Positions 1 to 5,730 are shown, counted from the stretch's first letter. The stretch is DNA of 12,081 nucleotides from Acidobacteriaceae bacterium (GCA_030838305.1 JAUTWY010000294.1:1-12081); one strand, 5' to 3'. Program-made: numbers and translations. The notes: a model not told the origin generated them from the letters alone.

Positions 1-444
1 CTGATTCGAGAGCCCCGCGCCCCGACCCGCCGTATTCAAAACTTCGACAGCGTAAGTGGCAAAATCCGTAGGATGCGCCTGCTCAAGCTCCGAAGGCAGT
101 GTGTCAGTGAAGGTCGCGCTCATTTTCTGAGGCGCTGATTTGCTGGCCCCGGCAAACTTCGCCGGCGGCGCGCCCGCTCCCACCGATGTTCCACACTGCT
201 TGATCGTCGCATCCAGGCTTCGGCAAACTTGCGTCTTGCCCAAATAACGCACGCTCTGCCGGTCCGTTGTTTGCGCCGGGATCGTCCATGTAAGCCTGAC
301 TTCATGCCCTTTACGCGAAGCCCGCAAGTCGGTTGGCGGCCGCGGCAATTCCAGCGAAGGCGGCAACGGTGGCCCAATCGAAGCACACCCCGTGATCCAC
401 CCCAACGCCGCCGCCACAAGCAATTGTCCCAGTAGCCTGTTCAT
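1..444 (-). CDS. Lipoprotein with fibronectin type III-like domain (C-terminus cut off by window edge)
   Basis: The reading frame runs from an ATG at 444 to the window edge without a stop, giving 148 codons. Residues 1-20 form a lipoprotein signal: basic start MNRLL, a hydrophobic core, then the lipobox ITGC with Cys20 as the likely lipidated residue, so the protein should sit in a membrane facing the periplasm. A proline-rich linker follows (about 24-40). Residues from about 45 resemble the first strand of an FnIII domain (VRLTWTIP) and those near 131-148 the last strand (YAVEVLNTAGRGAGLSNQ), so this would be one FnIII-like module with more protein beyond. The Shine-Dalgarno is weak (CTGAG close to the ATG). 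Codons favour G in third position, like the neighbouring aminotransferase. The family assignment is inferred from strand-like motifs; a specific function is not visible. Confidence 0.72.
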   Translation of the reverse strand, partial: MNRLLGQLLVAAALGWITGCASIGPPLPPSLELPRPPTDLRASRKGHEVRLTWTIPAQTTDRQSVRYLGKTQVCRSLDATIKQCGTSVGAGAPPAKFAGASKSAPQKMSATFTDTLPSELEQAHPTDFATYAVEVLNTAGRGAGLSNQ

Positions 445-499
445 GCTCAGAATGACCAGAGTACATCACAGGACAAATCGTGTGGGGTAGAGCATGTGG

Positions 500-520
500 G
501 AGTGGGCGACTCGCCCACTC
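500..520. repeat. Perfect palindrome (REP-like) in a gene gap
   Basis: Ten-base arms GAGTGGGCGA and TCGCCCACTC meet around a single central C. No T-tract follows on either strand, so it does not look like an intrinsic terminator. It starts the repeat mosaic that fills 445-780, upstream of the lipoprotein gene and downstream of the aminotransferase stop. Confidence 0.7.
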
Positions 521-593
521 GCCTTTCAAGATTGGGCACAGATCGCGCCAATACTCGACGACCTATGGCACCGTGGCCGGCCCATTGTACCGT

Positions 594-653
594 GGAAGAG
601 CGGCGCTTCAACACCGCGCAAAGCGCTCATTAATCAATGCGGGCTTCAGCCCG
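594..653. repeat. Composite short hairpin repeats
   Basis: Two small hairpin-forming segments lie close together: an imperfect one at about 598-618 (GAGCGGCGCTTCAACACCGC) and a clean one at 640-653 with arms CGGGCT and AGCCCG around TC. They resemble dispersed intergenic repeat modules, not coding sequence. The rest of the 445-780 gap shows no supportable gene; plus-strand open frames there read through these repeats. Confidence 0.5.
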
Positions 654-691
654 ACGAATTCTCTGTTCACGATGTCCCTCGAGGCTATCCT

Positions 692-738
692 GCAGAAAAA
701 GGTTTACCCTGTGTTCCCCCGTGTCAAAGATTTTCTGC
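692..738 (-). repeat. Interspersed repeat copy 1 with inverted ends
   Basis: Read on the minus strand this is a GCAGAAAA arm, then a core TCTTTGACACGGGGGAACAC followed by AGGGTAAACC, then the arm TTTTCTGC. The 8-base arms at 692-699 and 731-738 are perfect inverted repeats. The core matches segments at 2181-2217, 4308-4362 and 11711-11743. It lies 43 bases downstream of the aminotransferase stop codon. Confidence 0.75.
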
Positions 739-780
739 GGAGTACCCTCGACACCTTCGCTCCGCGACTGACCCACTGCC

Positions 781-2133
781 CTACCCCAACTCCCCCACCG
801 CTTCCCGAAACACCTTGGTATGCCGGTCCACATCCTCGCTCTCGGTCTGCGGCGACATCAGGGCCATATTATGAAACGGCGTCAGCAGAATCCCCCGGTT
901 CATGGCGTACAAATGCATGAACCGCTCCAGCTCGAAATCCATCGCATCATGCGCCTCCGTCCCATTCTTCGGAGCGTCGGCCTGAAACAGATATTCCGCA
1001 CGGCATCCCAGGCGCGTAACGTGCCAGGGAAGCTCCGCCTCGGCAATCGCTTTCGCCACGCCCAGAGTCCAGCGCTCTGCCATCGGAATCATCCTGTCAA
1101 AAACTTCTTTAGTGAGCACCTTACTAAGAGTTGCTCGCATCGCCGCAAGCGACAGCGCATTGCCCGCCAGCGTCCCGCCAATCCCACCCACGTCGCAGTC
1201 TTCTAAATTCTGCCCCGCAACAATCCGGTCCGCCACTTCCTGCGAAAATCCGTAGGCCGCGCCCGGAATCCCTCCCCCAATCGCTTTGCCAAATACCAAA
1301 ACGTCGGGCTCCAAATTCTCCGCCCTGGTATACCCGCCGGGTCCGGCGCAGATCGTGTGCGTCTCATCGATGATCAGCAGCACCCCATGCTTCCGCGTCA
1401 ACTCCCGCAGCGCCGCGTGATATCCCGGCTGCGCATGCACGATCCCCACATTGGTCATCGCCGGCTCCGCCAGCACGCACGCCACGTCACCGTAAACCAG
1501 CGCCGCCTCCAGCGCGGCGACATCGTTGAACTCCACCACCCGGGTCGTAACCGAAGGATCTACCGGCGGCCCAACATTCCCGCGCCGCGCGCCCGCCGTG
1601 CCGTCCGGTTGAAGAGTAATAAACGTTTCGTCCACCGTTCCGTGATAACACCAGTTGAAAACCAAAATCTTCTTCCGCCCCGTAATCTGCCGCGCCAGAC
1701 GAATGGAAAATCGATTCGCGTCCGTTGCCGTCAGCGCGAACTGCCAGTACGGCAGTCCGAACCGCTTCTGCAATTCTTCCGCAACAAAAATAGCATCCTC
1801 GCCCGGCAGCATCAGCGTAATCCCCCGCCGCGCCTGCTCTTCCACCGCCTTCACCGTTGCGGACGGCGAATGCCCCGTCATCGCTCCCGTGTCCCCCAGA
1901 CAAAAATCCACGTAGCGGTGCCCATCCACATCAAAGAAAGAAGCCCCCTGCGCCTCCCGCACAAACGGCGGAAACGCCCCCGCCCACTTCACCATCCAGT
2001 TCATGGGCACCCCCGCGAGCAGCGATTTCCGCCCCCGCTCAAACAGCGCCTTCGACTTCGGCCTCTCCTCCACAAACTTCTTCTGCTCCCGCTCCATCAG
2101 AGCCGCCAGCCGTGAGCGATCAATAGTTTTCAT
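781..2133 (-). CDS. Class III PLP-dependent aminotransferase (glutamate-1-semialdehyde aminomutase-like)
   Basis: A 450-residue fold-type I PLP enzyme of aminotransferase class III. Visible landmarks: DVDGHRYVDFCLGDTGAM (about 68-85), the phosphate-binding loop region ALTATDANRFSIRLAR (133-148), CYHG (162-165), the cofactor-ring aspartate in IIDETHT (Asp256), and the Schiff-base lysine in FGKAIGGGIP (Lys283). It resembles glutamate-1-semialdehyde aminomutase, but the usual SGTEA motif reads TATDA. It therefore belongs to the group commonly labelled 'aspartate aminotransferase family' rather than being a clear hemL. Substrate unknown. The ATG at 2133 is preferred over an in-frame TTG at 2151; TTGGA lies upstream of it. 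The gene follows hslU on the same strand, 80 bases after its stop, but an intrinsic terminator lies between them. Codons are strongly G-ending. Confidence 0.88.
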   Translation of the reverse strand: MKTIDRSRLAALMEREQKKFVEERPKSKALFERGRKSLLAGVPMNWMVKWAGAFPPFVREAQGASFFDVDGHRYVDFCLGDTGAMTGHSPSATVKAVEEQARRGITLMLPGEDAIFVAEELQKRFGLPYWQFALTATDANRFSIRLARQITGRKKILVFNWCYHGTVDETFITLQPDGTAGARRGNVGPPVDPSVTTRVVEFNDVAALEAALVYGDVACVLAEPAMTNVGIVHAQPGYHAALRELTRKHGVLLIIDETHTICAGPGGYTRAENLEPDVLVFGKAIGGGIPGAAYGFSQEVADRIVAGQNLEDCDVGGIGGTLAGNALSLAAMRATLSKVLTKEVFDRMIPMAERWTLGVAKAIAEAELPWHVTRLGCRAEYLFQADAPKNGTEAHDAMDFELERFMHLYAMNRGILLTPFHNMALMSPQTESEDVDRHTKVFREAVGELG

Positions 2134-2155
2134 GTCATTGTCCAAACACAATACA

Positions 2156-2183
2156 ACAAGAAAAACCCCAAACTTTTGGGGTT
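2156..2183 (-). terminator. Intrinsic terminator after hslU
   Basis: Arms AACCCCAAA and TTTGGGGTT (9 bases, 2-base loop; 2164-2183) are followed on the minus strand by TTTTTCTTG. This is a standard Rho-independent terminator for transcripts leaving hslU. It ends only about 23 bases before the aminotransferase ATG at 2133, so it also forms that gene's leader. Confidence 0.8.
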
Positions 2184-2217
2184 ACCCTGTGTTCCTCTGT
2201 GTTAAAGATTTTCCTAC
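2181..2217 (-). repeat. Interspersed repeat copy 2, abutting the hslU stop
   Basis: On the minus strand it reads GTAGGAAAATCTTTAACACA then GAGGAACACAGGGTAAC. The left arm GTAGGAA is identical to that of the copy at 4308. The hslU stop codon TAG (2216-2214) is part of this arm. The right arm is missing and the sequence runs straight into the terminator hairpin. Confidence 0.75.
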
Positions 2218-3632
2218 AGAATATACCGCGACAAGTCCTGGTCCTTCACAATATCGGTCAACATCTTCCGTACATAATCCGCATCAATAATAACGTGATC
2301 CCCTTTACGCTCCGGAGCATCGAAGCTCAACTCATCCAACACCCGTTCCATGATCGTATGCAGCCGCCGCGCTCCAATATTCTCCGTGCTCTCATTGACT
2401 CGAAAAGCAAAATGCGCGATCTCTGACAGCGCCTCGGGCGTGAACTCCAGCTTCACCCCTTCAGTTTCGAGCAACGCCGTGTACTGCTTCACTAAAGACG
2501 ACTTCGGCTCCGTCAGAATCCGCACGAAATCTTCCATGGTCAGCGACTGCAACTCCACCCGGATCGGAAACCTCCCCTGCAACTCCGGAATCAGATCGCT
2601 CGGCTTCGAAACGTGAAACGCCCCCGCCGCAATAAACAGAATATGATCCGTCCGCACCATTCCGTAACGGGTATTAACGGTCGTGCCTTCCACGATGGGA
2701 AGAATATCCCGCTGCACACCTTCTCGCGACACATCCGGACCATGCCCCCCTTCACGCCCCGCAATCTTGTCGATTTCATCCAGGAACACGATTCCAGAAT
2801 TCTCCACGCGATCAATCGCCGTCCGCGTAACGTGATCCATATCGATCAGCCGCTGCTCTTCTTCCTGGATTAAATATTCAAACGCCTCGTTCACCTTCAT
2901 CTTCCGCTTCTTGGTCCGCGCCCCAAAGATGTTCGGCAGCATGTCCTTGATGTTGATGTCCATCTCCTCCATGCCCTGATTGCTCATAATTTCAAACGTG
3001 GGGAAATTCCGTTCGCGCACATCAATCTCGACCTGCCGCTCGTCCAGCTTCCCTTCCCGCAACTGCTGCCGCAATTTCTCCCGCGTCCGCGACGCAGACT
3101 CCGCCAGCGCCGTATTGCCGTCAATCACCACTCCACCCGCAGTAGTGCTCTCACCCGGGCGCGCCACTGGCGTAGGCGGCAACAAAATATCCAGCAACCG
3201 CTCCTCCGCATTCAGTTCAGCCTTGTCCGCCACATCCTCCAACTTCTCTTCTCGGACATTATCAATCGCAATCTCCACCAGATCCCGCACCATCGACTCC
3301 ACATCCCTCCCCACATACCCCACCTCGGTAAACTTCGAAGCCTCCACCTTCAGGAACGGAGAATTCGCCAGCTTCGCCAGCCTCCGCGCAATCTCCGTCT
3401 TCCCCACCCCCGTCGGCCCTATCATGATTATGTTTTTGGGAATGATTTCTTCGGCTAGGTCGGGGGTTAGCTTTTGGCGGCGGGTGCGGTTGCGGAGGGC
3501 GATCGCGACAGCTCGCTTCGCGTCCTTCTGGCCGATGACGTGTTTGTCGAGTTCGACGACGATCTCGCGGGGTGTGAGTTCGTCGAGTGCGAGTTGTTCT
3601 TCTTCGGCGCTGCTGGGTAAGTAAATGGCCAT
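2214..3632 (-). CDS. hslU: ATP-dependent protease ATPase subunit HslU
   Basis: A 472-residue AAA+ unfoldase that feeds substrates to the HslV peptidase chamber (HslUV/ClpYQ, cytoplasm). Walker A GPTGVGKT is at 72-79, the pore loop GYVGRD at 105-110, the variable I domain at about 112-245, Walker B IVFLDEID at 281-288, and a sensor-2-type GARRLHTIMER at 420-430. The tail ends DLSRYIL, the C-terminal segment that docks into HslV. Length is normal. The ATG at 3632 is chosen over a TTG two codons upstream because GAGAA sits 7 bases before it. hslV lies 75 bases upstream on the same strand. Oddity: codons 1-70 end mostly in C (about 40 C, 7 G) and the next 70 mostly in G (about 47 G, 4 C), a sharp switch at about 3421-3435; the protein itself reads intact across it. 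Confidence 0.98.
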   Translation of the reverse strand: MAIYLPSSAEEEQLALDELTPREIVVELDKHVIGQKDAKRAVAIALRNRTRRQKLTPDLAEEIIPKNIIMIGPTGVGKTEIARRLAKLANSPFLKVEASKFTEVGYVGRDVESMVRDLVEIAIDNVREEKLEDVADKAELNAEERLLDILLPPTPVARPGESTTAGGVVIDGNTALAESASRTREKLRQQLREGKLDERQVEIDVRERNFPTFEIMSNQGMEEMDINIKDMLPNIFGARTKKRKMKVNEAFEYLIQEEEQRLIDMDHVTRTAIDRVENSGIVFLDEIDKIAGREGGHGPDVSREGVQRDILPIVEGTTVNTRYGMVRTDHILFIAAGAFHVSKPSDLIPELQGRFPIRVELQSLTMEDFVRILTEPKSSLVKQYTALLETEGVKLEFTPEALSEIAHFAFRVNESTENIGARRLHTIMERVLDELSFDAPERKGDHVIIDADYVRKMLTDIVKDQDLSRYIL

Positions 3633-3640
3633 AAACAAAT

Positions 3641-3706
3641 TCTCAGTTCTCAGTTCCCAGTTCTCGGTTGCGCAGCGACGGTTTCGCTGAGAACGGAGAA
3701 CCGAGA
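3641..3706. repeat. Tandem CTCAGTT repeats and nested hairpin between hslV and hslU
   Basis: Short tandem units (TTCTCAGTTCTCAGTTCCCA) occupy about 3640-3661. A nested inverted repeat follows: outer arms TCTCGGTT (3662-3669) and AACCGAGA (3699-3706), inner arms CAGCGA (3673-3678) and TCGCTG (3684-3689). It fills the whole hslV-hslU gap. No T-tract follows, so it is more likely an mRNA structure or repeat than a terminator. Confidence 0.6.
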
Positions 3707-3707
3707 G

Positions 3708-4250
3708 TTAAAGTTCCTCAATCGTTACTGCGTCATTTGTATAGATGCACATTTTCCCGGCGATCTTCATTGCTTCTTCGGCGATCTGGCGGGCGGTGAG
3801 TTGGGTGTGGGTCGCGAGGGCCTGGGCGGCGGCTTGAGCGTAGGGGCCTCCGCTGCCGATGGCGGCCACTCCGCCGTCAGGCTCGATCACATCGCCTTGT
3901 CCGCTCAGCAGGAACGTTTGCTCTTTGTCGCTGACCAACAACAATGCTTCCAGGTGGCGCAGATATTTGTCGGTGCGCCAATCTTTTGCGAGTTCGACGG
4001 CGCCGCGTCCCAGGTTGCCGTGGTATTGCTCGAGTTTCGATTCGAAGCGGCTGAATAAGGTGAAGGCGTCGGCGGTCGAGCCCGCAAATCCAGCGAGGAT
4101 TTTGTCGTTGTAAAGGCGGCGGATTTTTTTTGCCGTATGTTTGATGACGGATTCGCCCAGCGTGACTTGTCCGTCGCCGGCAAGGACCACGCTGCCGTTG
4201 CGGCGGATCGATAAGACTGTGGTGGAACGAATCAGGCGTTTCGTGGGCAT
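3708..4250 (-). CDS. hslV: ATP-dependent protease peptidase subunit HslV
   Basis: A 180-residue Ntn-hydrolase peptidase that forms the double-ring proteolytic core capped by HslU. The catalytic segment STTVLSIRRNG aligns with the mature N-terminus of HslV enzymes, so the nucleophile is Thr10 and residues 1-9 (MPTKRLIRS) are a propeptide that must be removed. Other family landmarks are AGDGQVTLG, KIRRLYNDKILAGFAGSTAD, ELAKDWRTDKYLRHLEALL, AIGSGGPYAQAAAQAL, and the C-terminal IYTNDAVTIEEL. The start is the ATG at 4250; there is no upstream Shine-Dalgarno, but an extended -10 promoter lies 14 bases away. It is the first gene of the hslV-hslU transcription unit. Codons favour C in third position. 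Confidence 0.98.
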   Translation of the reverse strand: MPTKRLIRSTTVLSIRRNGSVVLAGDGQVTLGESVIKHTAKKIRRLYNDKILAGFAGSTADAFTLFSRFESKLEQYHGNLGRGAVELAKDWRTDKYLRHLEALLLVSDKEQTFLLSGQGDVIEPDGGVAAIGSGGPYAQAAAQALATHTQLTARQIAEEAMKIAGKMCIYTNDAVTIEEL

Positions 4251-4264
4251 GAGCGCAATTCTTT

Positions 4265-4273
4265 ATTATAGCA
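4265..4273 (-). promoter_or_regulatory. Extended -10 promoter for hslVU
   Basis: On the minus strand the sequence TGCTATAAT is a perfect extended -10 element (TGnTATAAT). The -35 is poor (TTGCCC at 15-base spacing). Transcription would start about 7 bases downstream, leaving a leader of only about 7-9 bases before the hslV ATG. Confidence 0.65.
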
Positions 4274-4307
4274 GCGGGCGGGAGTGGGCAAAGTGGCGAG
4301 ACACGCG

Positions 4308-4362
4308 GTAGGAAAATCTTTAACACAGATGGCACAGGGGAACACAGGGTAGAACTTCCTAC
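4308..4362 (+). repeat. Interspersed repeat copy 3, complete with inverted ends
   Basis: The most complete copy, 55 bases. Arms GTAGGAA (4308-4314) and TTCCTAC (4356-4362) are perfect inverted repeats around a core with ACACAG-type units (AACACAGATGGCACAGGGGA then ACACAGGGT). It lies upstream of the hslV promoter, in the opposite orientation to copies 1 and 2. I see no target-site duplication. Confidence 0.78.
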
Positions 4363-4431
4363 TTAGGTCGGCATCGGTGCGTCGTCGCTCTCAAATATGT
4401 GGAGCAACTTTTGTCGATCTTCACAACCGCC

Positions 4432-4484
4432 GAAAATTAAAAATCCCGTCCTGTCTCTCCAGAAACCGGAGAGACAAGAGCGGG
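4432..4484 (-). terminator. Intrinsic terminator after the histidine-rich secreted protein gene
   Basis: Arms TGTCTCTCC (4452-4460) and GGAGAGACA (4468-4476), extended by CCCG/CGGG across an internal loop, are followed on the minus strand by GATTTTTAATTTTC. It lies 34 bases beyond the stop at 4518 and separates that gene from hslV. Confidence 0.82.
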
Positions 4485-4517
4485 AAACCCTCGAGAGTTT
4501 ATAAGGGCAGAGAGGAT

Positions 4518-4847
4518 TTAGTCGCGATCGTGATCGTGCTCGTCCCAATCGCGCTCGGTCCGCCAGCGGTGTTCATGTTCATCCCACCACCGGTGACGTT
4601 CGCGCCAGCAACGCTCGCGCGCCTGGTGCAGTTCACGGCGTTCGTGATCTGCCTGGGCGCTGTGGCGTCCATGGCGCTCGATAGCGCGGTGGAGATCATG
4701 CTCGGCATGAGCGACCCGGCGCTGGCAGCGGTCGTAGCGGTCTTCGGCGTGAAGCCGTGGGACTGCCGTGAACAGCAAAGCTGCGGTCAGTACGGCTCCG
4801 GAAAGCAGGGATGCAGAAACGGTAGAAAACTTGGACTTACCCATCAT
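4518..4847 (-). CDS. Small secreted histidine- and arginine-rich protein, function unknown
   Basis: 109 residues. A Sec signal peptide is clear: MMGKSK, a hydrophobic core (about 8-29), and an AxA-like site ending LHA|ED at 34/35, so the mature protein of about 75 residues should be exported. The mature part is highly charged and rich in His (13 in the full protein), Arg, Asp and Glu, with repeated helix-like heptads, single cysteines at 41 and 80, and a tail HDHDRD. It has its own strong Shine-Dalgarno (AAGGAGG at 4862-4856, 8 bases before the ATG) and its own terminator, so it is probably a single-gene unit. Metal or proton binding in the periplasm is possible from composition, but no named family is recognised. 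The opposite strand has a long hydrophobic open frame, which I read as its shadow. Confidence 0.8.
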   Translation of the reverse strand: MMGKSKFSTVSASLLSGAVLTAALLFTAVPRLHAEDRYDRCQRRVAHAEHDLHRAIERHGRHSAQADHERRELHQARERCWRERHRWWDEHEHRWRTERDWDEHDHDRD

Positions 4848-4862
4848 GAGCTACGCCTCCTT

Positions 4863-5090
4863 AGATGCCTAGCTTCGATGCCTGAGGCGCTTTAAGGTTT
4901 GTACTAAGTTTATTGGGGTCCCAGACTGGAGAATATTCGCGTTCCCAAACCGGAAGTTGTCAAGGGGCAGAAGCCGCTTAACTGTCCCCAAGTCGCGCAC
5001 AATGCGGGGGATATATTCTTGGCAAACCTGTCCCAATCACCCATTCCTGATTGATGCACCAGAGTTATCGGGTAAAAACTAAGAAACGAA
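4863..5090. other. Gene-free interval before an orphan terminator
   Basis: No open frame with start and ribosome site is supportable. A plus-strand promoter-like pair TTGTCA (4957-4962) and TAACTG (4979-4984) with 16-base spacing could drive a transcript of about 130 bases ending at the terminator at 5091-5121. An imperfect hairpin AGGGGCAG/CTGTCCCC lies at about 4962-4989. An unannotated small RNA is possible; the evidence is thin. Confidence 0.25.
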
Positions 5091-5121
5091 GGCGCGGCTC
5101 ACCCGGACCGCGCCTTTTTTT
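5091..5121 (+). terminator. Strong orphan intrinsic terminator
   Basis: GGCGCGG (5091-5097) and CCGCGCC (5108-5114) form a 7-bp GC stem followed by seven T. It is well formed on the plus strand, but no plus-strand gene lies upstream in the window. The minus strand downstream is T-rich but interrupted, so the plus reading is better. Confidence 0.8.
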
Positions 5122-5144
5122 GTGCCGAAGGTGAAAGGGCGTGG

Positions 5145-5664
5145 ATGACTCAGTGCAAGGGGTTCAGGACATTCAAGGAGCGGGGCGAGTGGTTGGAGTT
5201 GCAGTCTATGGCGTGTGCGGTGCGGAAGGGATTCAAGGTATCGAAGCCGTGGGGAGATTCGTCGGCTTACGGTGTGGGGATTGAATCGGGCAATTTGATA
5301 TTGCGGGTGCAAGTGAAATCAACGGATTGCCGGACGCAGTATGGATTACTTGTGCCAAGTCAAGCCGAACGCGCACAGCAAGCCTTATACGCTGAAGCAG
5401 ATCGACTTTCTTGCGGCGTATGTGATTCTGGCAGATGTGTGGTATTTGATTCCGGCGGCGGTTTTGTTGCGTGGGAAGCAGAAGAAAGCGGTGACGATTT
5501 TGCCGGAAAAGCCGAAGCATCCGGAGCGGTACAAGTATGAGGCGTATCGGGAAAGCTTGGAAGCTATTGCTGCCTGCAAAAAAAGTCAAAGGCAAAGGCA
5601 GCGGACAAGAGTGTCCGCTCCACACGGACACTGCTCGGTTTTCCGAAAAAGGTACTTGACGTGA
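5145..5664 (+). pseudogene. Frameshifted PD-(D/E)XK endonuclease-like gene (group I intron-associated type)
   Basis: Two overlapping plus-strand frames together make one protein of about 145 residues. The first (from the ATG at 5145) gives KERGEWLELQSMACAVRKGF, KPWGDSSAYGVGIE and LRVQVKST. The second, shifted by one base from about 5338-5341, gives the continuation YLCQVKPN, PYTLKQIDFLAAYVI, DVWYLIPA and KYEAYRESLEAI. This order matches the small PD-(D/E)XK proteins annotated as group I intron-associated endonucleases. The Q-x-K part (VQVKS) is present, but the Asp normally expected in a 'YD' position reads Gly (SAYGVGIE, codon GGT), a one-base change from GAT. A frameshift plus a lost acidic residue suggests a decayed gene. 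A REP-like hairpin at 5601-5618 lies in its 3' end and probably supplies the last residues. A sequencing error could explain the frameshift alone. Confidence 0.72.
5601..5618. repeat. REP-like hairpin in the pseudogene tail
   Basis: Perfect arms GCGGACA and TGTCCGC around AGAG, followed by CTCCACACGGACACTGC, which repeats part of the arm (GGACA). No T-tract. It lies just before the promoter of the next operon. Confidence 0.55.
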
Positions 5665-5684
5665 CTATTAATTCACGTTACCAT
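5656..5684 (+). promoter_or_regulatory. Promoter with inverted-repeat operator for the SRPBCC-ArsR operon
   Basis: The -35 TTGACG (5656-5661) and -10 TACCAT (5679-5684) are separated by exactly 17 bases. A perfect inverted repeat ACGTGA-N8-TCACGT (5659-5678) covers half of the -35 and the whole spacer. This is where an ArsR-family repressor would block RNA polymerase, and the operon encodes one (6161-6547). Binding by that protein is inferred. Confidence 0.7.
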
Positions 5685-5730
5685 TTACTCACATCACGAT
5701 GCTCGCTGGAGCACGAAGGAGAAAACAACA

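Noticed and set aside
480..920. Two overlapping plus-strand open frames in the repeat-rich gap
   Set aside because: They read through palindromic repeats and then antisense to the aminotransferase; no family resemblance.
1357..2115. Plus-strand open frame (252 codons) opposite the aminotransferase
   Set aside because: The Arg/Pro/His-rich product is typical of the antisense of G-ending codons; the minus frame has all PLP-enzyme motifs.
781..2133. Annotation as hemL
   Set aside because: Active-site segments differ from glutamate-1-semialdehyde aminomutase (TATDA instead of SGTEA, DETHT region), so only the class III family is supported.
3400..3445. Replication origin at the skew switch
   Set aside because: The direction of the switch (C-rich to G-rich) is origin-like, but it lies within an intact gene with no DnaA-box cluster, AT-rich unwinding region or dnaA/dnaN neighbours.
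3632..3638. TTG start for hslU two codons upstream
   Set aside because: The GAGAA ribosome site is correctly spaced for the ATG at 3632 but too close to the TTG.
4377..4895. Plus-strand open frame (172 codons) with membrane-like hydrophobic stretches
   Set aside because: The hydrophobic part is the antisense of the Asp/His/Arg-rich exported protein, which has a signal peptide, a strong Shine-Dalgarno and a terminator on the minus strand.
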